Positions 38,572-47,149 are shown, counted from the first letter of the stretch. The stretch: 64,000 nt of DNA from Cognatazoarcus halotolerans (GCF_009800965.1 NZ_WUAF01000004.1:62001-126000), one strand, 5' to 3'. Notes: generated from the sequence alone by a model not told the origin. Translations and numbers: made by a program.

Positions 38572-39642
38572 TCAGATGCCTGCTTCGTACCAGCGCTTGG
38601 TGGAGATCACCATTTTCACCAGCCACAGCATCACCGGCACCTCGATGAGCACGCCCACCACGGTGGCCAGCGCGGCGCCCGAATCGAAACCGTAGAGCAC
38701 GATTGCCACCGCCACCGCAAGCTCGAAGAAGTTGGACGCACCGATCATGGTCGACGGCCCGGCGATATCGTGGCGTACATGGAGCCTGCGGTTCAGCAGA
38801 TAGCCCAGCGCCGCAATCAGCAGCGTCTGCAGCAGGATCGGCACCGCCAGCATGGCGATGATCGCCGGCTGGGCAATGATGGTCTGACCCTGGAAAGCGA
38901 ACAGCAGCACCAGGGTCGCCAGCAGCGCGACGATGGAAAAGGGCTGGATGCCCGCCAGCGCCGCAACGAAAGCCTGCTTGCCGCGCGCCATGAGGCGGCT
39001 GCGCCAGGCATGGGCGATGGCCAGCGGAATCACGATGTACATCACCACCGACAGCAGCAGCGTCTCCCAGGGAACGGGAATCGACGACACCCCGAGCAAC
39101 AGCGCGACGATCGGCGCGAAGGCCACCACCATCACCAGATCGTTCAGCGCCACCTGGGTGAGCGTGAAATTGGCATTGCCGCGGCACAGATTGCTCCACA
39201 CGAACACCATCGCGGTACAGGGCGCCGCGCCGAGCAGGATCAGCCCGGCGATGTAGCTGTCGAGCTGCGCGGCCGGCAGCCACGGAGCAAACACGTGGCG
39301 GATGAAGATCCAGCCCATCAAGGCCATGGTGAAAGGCTTGATCGCCCAATTCACGAACAGCGTCACGCCGATGCTGGCCTTCTGCTGACGCACCTCATGC
39401 AAGGCGCCGAAGTCGATCTTCATGAGCATCGGGATGATCATCACCCAGATCAGCACGCCCACCGGCAGATTGACCTGCGCCACCTCCATGCGACCCACCG
39501 CCTGGAACACCGCCGGCGCAAACTTGCCCAGCACGATGCCGGCCAGAATGCACAGGAACACCCACAGCGTGAGATAGCGCTCGAAGAAACTGATCGGCGC
39601 CCCGGTCACGACCTTCCCGGTCACTTCACATTGAACGGACAT
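38572..39642 (-). CDS. arsB: ACR3-family arsenite efflux transporter
   Basis: Ten-helix carrier of 356 aa exporting arsenite by the proton motive force. The essential cysteine of the family is Cys142 in LLGAAPCTAMVFVWS, and ALNDLVMVVAFAPI follows. Last gene of the minus-strand ars operon, 18 bp after arsC. It belongs to the ACR3 family, not the E. coli ArsB family. Confidence 0.95.
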   Translation of the reverse strand: MSVQCEVTGKVVTGAPISFFERYLTLWVFLCILAGIVLGKFAPAVFQAVGRMEVAQVNLPVGVLIWVMIIPMLMKIDFGALHEVRQQKASIGVTLFVNWAIKPFTMALMGWIFIRHVFAPWLPAAQLDSYIAGLILLGAAPCTAMVFVWSNLCRGNANFTLTQVALNDLVMVVAFAPIVALLLGVSSIPVPWETLLLSVVMYIVIPLAIAHAWRSRLMARGKQAFVAALAGIQPFSIVALLATLVLLFAFQGQTIIAQPAIIAMLAVPILLQTLLIAALGYLLNRRLHVRHDIAGPSTMIGASNFFELAVAVAIVLYGFDSGAALATVVGVLIEVPVMLWLVKMVISTKRWYEAGI

Positions 39643-39660
39643 CTTGCTTCCCCAACTTCT

Positions 39661-40074
39661 TCAAAGGCCAAGCGCTTCGCGCACCGCCGGCACCAGCCGC
39701 GAACGAATCTCGTCGCGCACCCGCTCAAAACTTTCCAGCGGCTCACCGTGCGGATCGTGAAACGGCTGATGGATGCGTGGCACCGGCCGCGGAAAGATCG
39801 GGCAGCTCTCCTTCGCGTTGTCGCACACCGTCACCACCAGGTCGATCGGCTCGTTCATGACTGCATCCACATCCTTGGGGTGAAGCCCCTCGGTGGGTAG
39901 GTCGGCAAGGCGAAGGGCGGAGATGGCCCCGTCGGCCACCTTCGGCTGCGGAATCGTGCCGGCCGAGATCGCTCGCACCTGCGCGCCAAGCTCGTGATTG
40001 AGAATCGCCTCCGCCATCTGGGAGCGACAGGAATTGCCGGTGCAAAGTACGAGTACGGTTTTCAACGTGGTCAT
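39661..40074 (-). CDS. arsC: Arsenate reductase ArsC, thioredoxin-coupled phosphatase-like type
   Basis: LMW-protein-tyrosine-phosphatase-fold enzyme of 137 aa. The Cx5R loop is Cys11-TGNSC-Arg17, and the two further redox cysteines are Cys84 and Cys91 (VCDNAKESCP), the Cys triad of the thioredoxin-coupled arsenate reductases. The start overlaps the upstream arsC2 frame by 4 bp. Intact, unlike its neighbour, so the operon should still reduce arsenate. Confidence 0.93.
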   Translation of the reverse strand: MTTLKTVLVLCTGNSCRSQMAEAILNHELGAQVRAISAGTIPQPKVADGAISALRLADLPTEGLHPKDVDAVMNEPIDLVVTVCDNAKESCPIFPRPVPRIHQPFHDPHGEPLESFERVRDEIRSRLVPAVREALGL

Positions 40075-40624
40075 AGGGTTTGGGTACCGGTTGGAGATGC
40101 CGCCGCTTTTTCGGCCTGGTTATCCGGATCTTGGGAATGGCCGATACCGTCGAGTTCGCGCTGGAGCGCCACTGCGCCCAGTTTCGCGAGCGGCAACGCG
40201 GTAAACAGGCCGATGCGGCAATTGAGTTGATGAAAGGCCTTCGAGATGGCATGGCGCCGAGCCGCGTCGTCACCATCGACCGCGGCGGGATCTTCGATGC
40301 CCCAGTGGGCGGTGATCGGCTGCCCCGGCCACACCGGGCAGATTTCGCCCGCGGCGTTGTCGCAGACGGTAAACACGAAATCGAGCCGCGGCGAGTCCGA
40401 CTGCGCAAATTCGCCCCAACTCTTGCTGCGCAGGGATCCTGAAGGCAGCCCCTGCCTTTGCAGCCATTCCAGCGCAAACGGGTTCACGCGGCCGGTTGGA
40501 TGACTGCCCGCACTGTATGCGTGAAAACGGCCCTTGCCGGCAAAATTGAGATCGCCTCGGCAAGGATGCTGCGAGCCGAATTGCCGGTACAGAGAAAAAG
40601 CACGTTGAATACACGCTCGTTCAT
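40071..40624 (-). pseudogene. Second arsenate reductase-like gene (arsC2) with a one-base frameshift
   Basis: From the ATG at 40624 (4-bp overlap with the arsR stop) the frame reads MNERVFNVLFLCTGNSARSI and LAEAI, with the Cx5R loop starting at Cys12. It then goes out of frame near 40549-40550. The continuation LNFAGKGRFHAYSAGSHPTG through VCDNAAGEICPVWPG is in the next frame to 40071. Restoring one C (GCGATCCTCAAT in place of GCGATCTCAAT) rejoins a protein of about 184 aa of the larger ArsC-like phosphatase family. Both parts are otherwise well conserved, so it is either a very recent mutation or a sequence error. Confidence 0.85.
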
Positions 40625-40986
40625 TCACGCTCTCCCGAAGTACACGCGGCCGTACACCGCTCGTCAGTGCCATCGCCCACAGCAACCGTCGGCAGGCAGG
40701 CCTCGCCCTGGCAGCAGTTGCGGGTGAGATAGGCAATCAGCTCATCCATCGCCGCAAAATCGGCCGAATAATGGATGAAGCGGCTTTCCTTCTGCCCCTT
40801 GATCAGTCCCACCCGCGCGAGATGCGCAAGGTGAAAGGAAAGCGTTGCCGGCGCCATGCCAAGCTGCTCGCCGATCGCCCCGGCATTCACACCACCCGGC
40901 CCGGCCTCCACCAGCAGGCGGAAGATGGCAAGGCGGGATTCATGCCCCAGGGCAGCAAGTCGTTCGGCGGCGCTTAACGTTTCCAT
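40621..40986 (-). CDS. arsR: ArsR-family arsenic-responsive repressor
   Basis: Winged-helix repressor of 121 aa. HTH region AGAIGEQLGMAPATLSFHLA and the wing RVGLIKGQKESRFIHYS. The likely As(III) site is the C-terminal cluster Cys91-Cys92 and Cys97 (NCCQGEAC), as in the ArsR subgroup that uses C-terminal cysteines rather than an HTH-borne CxC. Two more cysteines follow near the end (RCTAAC). First gene of the operon; it overlaps arsC2 by 4 bp and has an operator directly upstream. Confidence 0.93.
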   Translation of the reverse strand: METLSAAERLAALGHESRLAIFRLLVEAGPGGVNAGAIGEQLGMAPATLSFHLAHLARVGLIKGQKESRFIHYSADFAAMDELIAYLTRNCCQGEACLPTVAVGDGTDERCTAACTSGERE

Positions 40987-40987
40987 G

Positions 40988-41005
40988 TTTCGAATAATAT
41001 CGAAA
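40988..41005. promoter_or_regulatory. Probable ArsR operator
   Basis: Perfect inverted repeat TTTCGA-N6-TCGAAA in an AT-rich island, ending 1 bp from the arsR start codon. Dyads with TCGA-type half-sites are common in ArsR operators. Its position would allow repression of the arsR-arsC2-arsC-acr3 transcript. Confidence 0.65.
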
Positions 41006-41111
41006 TATTGCTCGCGATCAAGTGACCGTTTTGTGACGTTCGACGCAGGTGCAAGACGAGCACACCTGCTGCTCCTAGCTCTTCTGGGCCCGACATTTCG
41101 TCACGCACCGC

Positions 41112-41243
41112 ATGAAATACCTGATCGAGGCGACCCACAACGAGCGCTTCCACACGCTCATGGATCTGCGTTTGCCCCAGTGCCGCGAACTGAGGGCGCA
41201 GCGGAATGAACTGCCGGTTCGCCACGAGGAATGGCGGTATTGA
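41112..41243 (+). CDS. Possible small protein of 43 aa
   Basis: Frame MKYLIEATHNERFHTLMDLR to RHEEWRY with GC-rich third positions like the neighbours. It fills part of the 349-bp gap between arsR and the amidase gene. I recognise no family, and there is no clear ribosome-binding site. Charged, soluble, no signal peptide. It may be a remnant of a longer gene or non-coding. Confidence 0.3.
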   Translation: MKYLIEATHNERFHTLMDLRLPQCRELRAQRNELPVRHEEWRY

Positions 41244-41335
41244 CCGGGGCGAAGCCGACGGGAAGGTTTGCGGCCGTCTGCACCTGCAATCTCATTGTCA
41301 TACCCTGAACCCTTCTCCAGTACCCGGCCATCCCG

Positions 41336-41934
41336 ATGTCCAGACTTGACAGCAATGGCATGCTCGTCGCCCCGCTCAAGCGCAGCGCTATTCGCACATC
41401 GAACATGGAGCATTGGGCGATGTGCACACAATCGTGCTGCATCAGGCCGATTCATCTTCGGCACAGTCGACCTTGACTGCGTATTGGAGCGGGGGCAACG
41501 GGGCGCATTTCCTGATCGCGAAGGGTGGGCGGATCATCCAGACGGCGAGTCTCAGGATGCGTTGCTATCACGTAGGAAGGCTGTTCAGGTCTCGCTGCCT
41601 CGAACTGCGGGGCGTGCAGTGCAGGGATGCCCGTCTGGCAGAAGCAATGGCACTGGGTTGGGCGGCGCGGATCAAGGCTATCGATCAGCTCGAACGACAA
41701 AAGACCTGGCCGGACCGGTTTCCGGTAAATGGAGATTCGATTGGAATCGAACTGGTAGGGCGGCACCTCGATGACACCGCCTACGAAGCACTGACGAGCC
41801 AGCAGCTCGACAGCCTGCAATGGCTGCTTGATCAGCTCTACATCCACTTCTCGCTGGATGGCGGCGACGTGTTCAGACATCCCCTGGTGTCCTACAAGCA
41901 TCCGGGCGAAGCTGCGAGCGCAACATGGCAATGA
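41336..41934 (+). pseudogene. N-acetylmuramoyl-L-alanine amidase-like gene with a frameshift
   Basis: The 5' part from ATG 41336 reads MSRLDSNGMLVAPLKR. The 3' part, one frame away, reads YSHIEHGALGDVHTIVLHQA and continues through GAHFLIAKGGRIIQTAS, SIGIELVG and RHPLVSYKHPGEA to 41934. Together they form one amidase_2/PGRP-like domain that cleaves the peptide from murein glycan. The junction lies at about 41381-41388; one missing base there would restore a continuous protein of about 199 aa. The downstream part alone (TTG at 41413, 173 aa) lacks the conserved N-terminus. Overlaps the next gene by 10 bp. Confidence 0.78.
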
Positions 41935-42308
41935 CACGGCTGCTCATTGCGCTGGCTACCCTCGTGCTCGCGGCCTGCGCAACCGTCGGTGGGCGCTTCG
42001 ATACGGTGCGAATCACCGACGTCTATGTTGCGGACTTCACATCGACCGCCCCCGCCGCCTGCACCACGGCGGATGTAGGCCTTTCCAACGATGCGGCGCA
42101 CGCCTTCTTTCGAAGGGCGAAGCGGATGAGTGAAAAAGCCCTGGCAGACAATTACCCGCTCGCGCCGTGCAAGATCGAAGGCACGCTCCGGTACAAGGGA
42201 GCCCCCTGCGATTTCGAGATCAGCGCAGCCATGACCGGAATGGTCCGCTGTGACGCACAGCGCTGGTTCTTTGCCTGCGACGACTGCCGGGATCTGCTCG
42301 GGAAGTAG
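41925..42308 (+). CDS. Putative lipoprotein of unknown function
   Basis: 127 aa with a short hydrophobic leader ending in a lipobox (LVLAACATVGG, Cys18). The mature part has six further cysteines (such as PAACTTAD, APCKIEG, APCDFE and FACDDCRD), so disulfides are likely in the periplasm. Not a family I recognise. It overlaps the end of the amidase gene by 10 bp, suggesting a joint role in peptidoglycan handling. A Met at 41931 is an alternative start. Confidence 0.7.
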   Translation: MAMTRLLIALATLVLAACATVGGRFDTVRITDVYVADFTSTAPAACTTADVGLSNDAAHAFFRRAKRMSEKALADNYPLAPCKIEGTLRYKGAPCDFEISAAMTGMVRCDAQRWFFACDDCRDLLGK

Positions 42309-42524
42309 CCTGGCCCCCACGGCTGCGTTTTCCTGGGTTCATCACTCCGGCATGAACGCCTCCGGTACGCTGCCCTGCTCACCTGCCAGGTGAAAGCGCC
42401 CCGCCAGTCGCATCTGGCCGTATTGGGCGGAATCTCTGGACAGTCTATTCAGGCAGCCGCGGCTTATCTCGTCGTCATGAGTGTCTAGACTCGCATCTCC
42501 AACCAAGCATTCAAGGAGATCGCC

Positions 42525-43298
42525 ATGGCAGACCATTCCATCAAGGGCAAGACCGTCATCATCGCCGGCGGAGCCAAGAACCTCGGTGGCCTGATCGCGC
42601 GTGACCTGGCACAGCAGGGCGCCAAGGCTGTCGTCATTCACTACAACAGCGCCAGTTCCAGGAACGACGCCGATGCGACCGTTGCCGCGGTCGAGGCCGC
42701 CGGCGCAAAGGCCGTCGCTATCCAGGCCGACCTGACGAGCGCCGGTGCGATGGAGAAACTGTTCGCCGAAGCGATCGCTGCCGTGGGCAGGCCGGACATC
42801 GCCATCAACACGGTGGGTAAGGTGCTCAAGAAGCCGATCGTCGAAATCAGCGAGGCCGAGTACGACGAGATGAGCGCGGTCAACGCCAAGACAGCCTTCT
42901 TCTTTCTCAAGGAGGCCGGCAGAAATCTCAACGACAACGGCAAGATCTGCACGCTGGTCACGTCTTTGCTTGGCGCCTTCACGCCGTTCTATGCCTCCTA
43001 CGCCGGCACCAAGGCGCCGGTCGAGCATTTCACCCGCGCAGCCGCCAAGGAATTCGGCGAGCGGGGCATTTCGGTGACAGCCGTGGGCCCCGGCCCGATG
43101 GATACGCCGTTCTTCTACCCTGCCGAAGGCGCCGATGCAGTGGCCTACCACAAGACGGCCGCCGCACTTTCACCGTTCAGCAGAACCGGCCTGACCGACA
43201 TCGAAGACGTGGTGCCCTTCATCCGTCACCTGGTGTCGGACGGCTGGTGGATTACCGGGCAGACGATTCTCATCAACGGCGGCTACACGACCAAGTAA
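42525..43298 (+). CDS. SDR-family oxidoreductase
   Basis: Short-chain dehydrogenase/reductase of 257 aa. The nucleotide motif is AGGAKNLGG near residue 14, a variant of TGxxxGxG. The catalytic set is Ser in LVTSLLG and Tyr-x3-Lys in ASYAGTK. The C-terminal GQTILINGGYTTK is typical of classical SDRs. AAGGAGATCGCC precedes the ATG. Substrate unknown; it stands alone with an apparent terminator after it. Confidence 0.88.
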   Translation: MADHSIKGKTVIIAGGAKNLGGLIARDLAQQGAKAVVIHYNSASSRNDADATVAAVEAAGAKAVAIQADLTSAGAMEKLFAEAIAAVGRPDIAINTVGKVLKKPIVEISEAEYDEMSAVNAKTAFFFLKEAGRNLNDNGKICTLVTSLLGAFTPFYASYAGTKAPVEHFTRAAAKEFGERGISVTAVGPGPMDTPFFYPAEGADAVAYHKTAAALSPFSRTGLTDIEDVVPFIRHLVSDGWWITGQTILINGGYTTK

Positions 43299-43307
43299 GC
43301 GACTGTC

Positions 43308-43341
43308 CGGGATGCGCTCGATCGGTCGCGCATCCCGCTTT
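43308..43341 (+). terminator. Probable terminator of the SDR gene
   Basis: Perfect stem GGGATGCGC / GCGCATCCC (43309-43317 and 43328-43336), extended by one pair, with a ten-base loop and then a short TTT. It lies 10 bp after the SDR stop codon. The short U-run makes it moderate. Confidence 0.55.
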
Positions 43342-43468
43342 GGATCCGGTATCGCCGGACGTCGCGGCATCATCAACACCGGGGCAGGATCGAAGCGAGC
43401 GCGCCCGGGCGTAGTCCGCAGCAGCCCGGGGGCCCGCTCGTTGTCCCGGAAACGAAGGAGAGCTCTAC

Positions 43469-43738
43469 ATGCATGTGCTGATGGTTATTGGGGGCGGTGT
43501 GGCCCTTCTTGGCATCTTCGTCCTGTTTGGCTGGCTGTGGGGTGCGAGTGCGGCCGGCATGGCGCTGGCGGCCAGGATCTTCATACCGGCCTGGCTGCTG
43601 GTGGCGGCGGTGAATATGTGGGTGGGCGTCAGCCATGCGGGCTACAGCATGCGCGAAGAGTTTCCGATCCTGCTAATCGTATTTCTGGTGCCGGCTGCGC
43701 TCGCCGCGTTCGCCATCTGGTCCTTCTCGCAATCGTGA
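43469..43738 (+). CDS. Small integral membrane protein, unknown function
   Basis: 89 aa with three predicted helices (about residues 4-22, 27-51 and 65-86). GAGAGCTCTAC lies just before the ATG. The wording (ARIFIPAWLLVAAVNMWVGV, HAGYSMREEFPILLIVFLVP) is recognisable as a conserved hypothetical pattern, but I cannot assign a role. The stop overlaps a possible GTG start of the DUF924 gene. Confidence 0.7.
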   Translation: MHVLMVIGGGVALLGIFVLFGWLWGASAAGMALAARIFIPAWLLVAAVNMWVGVSHAGYSMREEFPILLIVFLVPAALAAFAIWSFSQS

Positions 43739-43755
43739 TTCACTTCCTCCCGGCA

Positions 43756-44364
43756 ATGTCGGGCAACGCTGCATCAAACGGCCTTCCGCGGCGGAATCGC
43801 CCCCGCGCAGATGCACGAAAACGGCATGCCGCACCGGGTGCCAGTGAAACGCTTCGCTACTGGCAAGCCGCCCGCGCAGACTGGTTCAGCCATGATGCGG
43901 CGTTCGACCGGCGTTTCCGCGAGGATTTTCTCGACCTGTATCTGTCCGCGGCAGGTCGTCGATGCGACGACTGGGCCGGTACGCCGGAAGGTGCGCTGGC
44001 CTTGCTGATCCTCCTCGATCAGTTTCCGCGCAACGCCTTTCGTGGCACGCCTCACATGTATGCGACCGACCCGCTGGCGCGGCACTTCGCGCGCGAGGCG
44101 CGTGCTGCCGGATACATGGCCGCCATCGATTCCGAGCTGAGGCTGTTTTTCTGCCTGCCCTTCGCCCACTCGGAGAATGCGGACGACCAGGACGTGTCGG
44201 TCGAGCTTAACGCGCACCTCGGGCAACCCTGGCTTGCCCATGCGCAAGGGCACCGCGACATCATCCGCCGCTTCGGCCGCTTCCCGCACCGAAACGCCAT
44301 ACTGGGACGTCGGACGACACACGAAGAGCAGGCCTTTCTAGAGGCGGGCGGCTTCGCCGGGTGA
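43756..44364 (+). CDS. DUF924 family protein
   Basis: 202 aa, mostly helical (TPR-like fold in the family). The conserved blocks are WFSHDAAFDRRFREDF, GALALLILLDQFPRNAFRG, FFCLPFAHSENADDQ and FGRFPHRNAILGR. ATG at 43756 is chosen; a GTG at 43735 would overlap the preceding gene by 4 bp and may be the true coupled start. Function of the family is unknown. Confidence 0.87.
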   Translation: MSGNAASNGLPRRNRPRADARKRHAAPGASETLRYWQAARADWFSHDAAFDRRFREDFLDLYLSAAGRRCDDWAGTPEGALALLILLDQFPRNAFRGTPHMYATDPLARHFAREARAAGYMAAIDSELRLFFCLPFAHSENADDQDVSVELNAHLGQPWLAHAQGHRDIIRRFGRFPHRNAILGRRTTHEEQAFLEAGGFAG

Positions 44365-44420
44365 GGCGCAACCGACCGGACGCGGTTTCCTATCCGGTCA
44401 GGAGCATGTAAAAGGCGCAG

Positions 44421-45392
44421 ATGGACAAGCTAGATCAGTATCGCGTTTTCGCGCAGGTTGCCGAGATGGGCAGTTTCATCAAGGCTGCCCATGCCATGGA
44501 GATGCCTCGCGCCTCGGTCTCCGCCGCCATACAGCAGCTTGAAACGACCATGGGCACCCGTCTGCTGCACCGAACGACGCGGCAGGTGCGGCTCACCTCG
44601 GACGGCGCTCAGTTGCTGGATCGCATACGCCTGTTCCTGGCGGATGCCGAAGAGATCGACCAGCTGTTTCATGCCGATCAGCGCAAGATTTCGGGCCGGC
44701 TCAACGTGGATGTGCCAAGCCGTATCGCGCGGCGCCTCGTTGCGCCCGCGGTGCCGGGCCTGCTGCGACGCTATCCGCGCCTGCAACTGGCGCTTGGCTC
44801 GACCGACCGCGCGATCGACCTGGTTCAGGAAGGCGTGGACTGTGCCGTGCGCTTCGGCCACCTCCAGGAAAGCAGCCTGGTGGTGCGCCCGCTCGGCGCC
44901 ATCGCCCTGATCAACTGCGCGAGCCCCGGCTATCTGCAGGAACATGGGACGCCGACGAAGCCGGATGAGCTGGCTGAAGGTCACTGGTCGGTCGGCTACG
45001 CATCGGCCTCGACCGGGCGGGAACTGCCCTGGGAATATGTCGTCTCGGGCGAGCTGCGGGAACGCTCATTGCCCAGCCGCGTGATCGTCAATAACGCCGA
45101 GAGCTACATTGCCTGCTGCCGGTCCGGGATGGGATTGATCCAGATCCCGCGCTTCGACGTGCAGCATCTGCTCGACAAGGGAAACCTGCGGGAAGTCATG
45201 CCGGCATTCCGCCCGCCGCCGATGCAGGTGTCGCTCGTCTATCCGCACCGGCGACAACGATCGCGCCGGCTGAGCGCGTTCATCGAGTGGTTCGAAACCT
45301 TGATGCGGCCACATCTCGAGCCGGAGATCGAACCACCGGGGCGACAGTTTCCACCCGCGGCCCGGCCGGCAAGCAAGACCGATACGCGCTAG
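44421..45392 (+). CDS. LysR-family transcriptional regulator
   Basis: 323 aa with N-terminal HTH (RVFAQVAEMGSFIKAAHAME, RASVSAAIQQLETTMG) and a C-terminal LysR substrate domain (NCASPGYL, NNAESYIACCRSGMGLIQIP). It belongs to the common CrgA/YhcS-like subgroup. No divergent target is adjacent, and it converges on tsdA; the SDR or DUF924 genes upstream are possible targets. Confidence 0.87.
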   Translation: MDKLDQYRVFAQVAEMGSFIKAAHAMEMPRASVSAAIQQLETTMGTRLLHRTTRQVRLTSDGAQLLDRIRLFLADAEEIDQLFHADQRKISGRLNVDVPSRIARRLVAPAVPGLLRRYPRLQLALGSTDRAIDLVQEGVDCAVRFGHLQESSLVVRPLGAIALINCASPGYLQEHGTPTKPDELAEGHWSVGYASASTGRELPWEYVVSGELRERSLPSRVIVNNAESYIACCRSGMGLIQIPRFDVQHLLDKGNLREVMPAFRPPPMQVSLVYPHRRQRSRRLSAFIEWFETLMRPHLEPEIEPPGRQFPPAARPASKTDTR

Positions 45393-45483
45393 CGGGCCCG
45401 GGCGGCAGCAGCGCCGCAGACCGCCACGAAGCACGGCCCGGCGCCGGGGCCCCGAGCCGTTGCACCTTGTCAGGTCTCGCCGC

Positions 45484-46401
45484 TCAGTCGGTGCCCTGCC
45501 CCAGCAGCACGCCATTGACCTTCACGCCGTAGAGATTCACGCCGTCGTTGGCGTGGTAGCGCTCACGGGTCTTGTCGATCGAGCCATCGACGAGGCGCGG
45601 ATCCTGCGGCCGTTCGTGGCTGTTCATGTAGGCAGCCACATGCCAGGCATCGTCATCGCTAAGCGTGCCGCCCTTGCCGAGCGGCATGTTCTGCTTGATG
45701 AAGGCCGCCGCGGTATTGATGCGGTGCATGCCGGCTCCCCAGTTGAAGGAATCCTTGCCCCACAGCGGCGGAAACACGTAGTGAGCGCCGGCCTTCTGGC
45801 CTTCGCCATTCTCGCCGTGGCAGATCGCGCAGTTCTGCGCATAGACGAGTTTGCCCTTGGCGATGTCGTAGCCGCCCTTGGGTTGGGGGATCGTCGGGTA
45901 GGCACGGCCGGGCAGCTCCTTGCCGATCGGCGCACCGGTGGACAACCAGTAGGAATAGGCGGTGAGCGCGCTCAGCACCTTGCTGTCGGTCGGTGGCGCC
46001 TTGCCATTCATGCTGAACTGGAAGCAGCCCTGCATGCGCTCGGTATAGGAATTGACCTTGTCGTTCTTCTTGCGATAGGCCGGATACATCGGGTAAGCCG
46101 CCCACAACGGCGCCGAATCGGCCTTGCGGCCCTGCTCGAGGTGGCAGTTGGTGCAGTTGAGGCCGTTGCCGACGTACTCGGCAGCGTAGGTCTGGGTGTC
46201 GACGAAGATGGCGTGGCCTTCGCGCACCAGCTTGCCGAAAGCGTTGTCCGGCAGTTCGCTCTCTCGCGGTGGCTGGAACCCTGCGGGCGCGGCCGTGGGC
46301 TTCGGGGTGAGCTGGGACTGGTCGTCCATCGCGACCCCGGCCGCAAGCGCCGGCAGGGCAAGGCTGAGGCCCAGTACGAAGAGGCTCGATTTGCGGCTCA
46401 T
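45484..46401 (-). CDS. tsdA: TsdA-like thiosulfate dehydrogenase, diheme cytochrome c
   Basis: Periplasmic diheme protein of 305 aa with signal peptide (MSRKSSLFVL to about residue 22). Heme sites are C83-TNC-H87 and C191-AIC-H195. The TsdA hallmarks are present: YVGNGLNCTNCH, a conserved Cys126 in MQGCFQFSMNGK that can be the unusual Cys axial ligand of heme 1, and FPPLWGKDSFNWGAGMHR near heme 2. It should interconvert thiosulfate and tetrathionate. The start at 46401 overlaps tsdB by 4 bp; an earlier in-frame start lacks a signal peptide. Confidence 0.83.
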   Translation of the reverse strand: MSRKSSLFVLGLSLALPALAAGVAMDDQSQLTPKPTAAPAGFQPPRESELPDNAFGKLVREGHAIFVDTQTYAAEYVGNGLNCTNCHLEQGRKADSAPLWAAYPMYPAYRKKNDKVNSYTERMQGCFQFSMNGKAPPTDSKVLSALTAYSYWLSTGAPIGKELPGRAYPTIPQPKGGYDIAKGKLVYAQNCAICHGENGEGQKAGAHYVFPPLWGKDSFNWGAGMHRINTAAAFIKQNMPLGKGGTLSDDDAWHVAAYMNSHERPQDPRLVDGSIDKTRERYHANDGVNLYGVKVNGVLLGQGTD

Positions 46402-47063
46402 TGCGGTGCCCCCCACTGGCCAAGGCTGGCGAAATATGCGGACACGGCCTTCACCTCGTCCTCGGTCATGGAACGGGCGATGTGGCCCATCAGCGCATGT
46501 GGATCGTTGTTGCGCGTACCCGCACGCCAAGCATTGAGCTGGGCGGCGAGATATTCGGGGGACTGCCCGGCAAGCGGCGGGAAGGTCGTGCCCACGCCCT
46601 CACCGCCCGGTCCGTGACAGGCCACGCATTCCGGGATGTTGCGGTCCCAGGCGCCGCGCAGCGCAAGTTCGGCACCCGGTCCGGCCACCGCATCGGCGCG
46701 ACTGGTAGGCTTTACCGTGGGGCCCGGCATGGCCGCCAGCGTAGCGGCAACCGCTGCAATCTCGGCCTCCGACAGTGCCGCGGCAATCGGTTGCATCACC
46801 GCGTTCGCGCGGGAACCGCTGCGAAAATCATGCAGTTGCTTGGCCAGATAGACGGACGAAGTACCCGCCAATGCAGGGAAACCTGCGGCCCCAAGGCCAT
46901 GGGCCTGGGGCCCGTGACAGCTGGCACAGGCCGTCGCGGCGGGATTGCTGCCGCCCTGGGTAAAGATCTTTTCGCCGTCGGCGGCGCTGGCCGCTCCCGC
47001 CGCCAGGGCAGCGAGCAGGCCAAACGGCGCAGCGCGCCGGAATACTGCGCTGAGTGTGTTCAA
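46398..47063 (-). CDS. tsdB: TsdB-like diheme cytochrome c (c4 type)
   Basis: Periplasmic protein of 221 aa with signal peptide (to about residue 27) and two c-type domains, CASCH and CVACH, each followed by the c4 wording (GFPALAGTSSVYLAKQL and FPPLAGQSPEYLAAQL). It is the expected electron acceptor of TsdA when encoded as tsdB-tsdA, and the ATGA overlap supports that pairing. An inverted repeat lies upstream (47150-47187). Confidence 0.83.
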   Translation of the reverse strand: MNTLSAVFRRAAPFGLLAALAAGAASAADGEKIFTQGGSNPAATACASCHGPQAHGLGAAGFPALAGTSSVYLAKQLHDFRSGSRANAVMQPIAAALSEAEIAAVAATLAAMPGPTVKPTSRADAVAGPGAELALRGAWDRNIPECVACHGPGGEGVGTTFPPLAGQSPEYLAAQLNAWRAGTRNNDPHALMGHIARSMTEDEVKAVSAYFASLGQWGAPQ

Positions 47064-47149
47064 GGTCCTCTCCGTGGGAAGGCGCGACGCCTGGCCGCGC
47101 TCGTTTTCTTATCGGAACATCCGCAAGGCGCGATCTTGACGAATGAATG

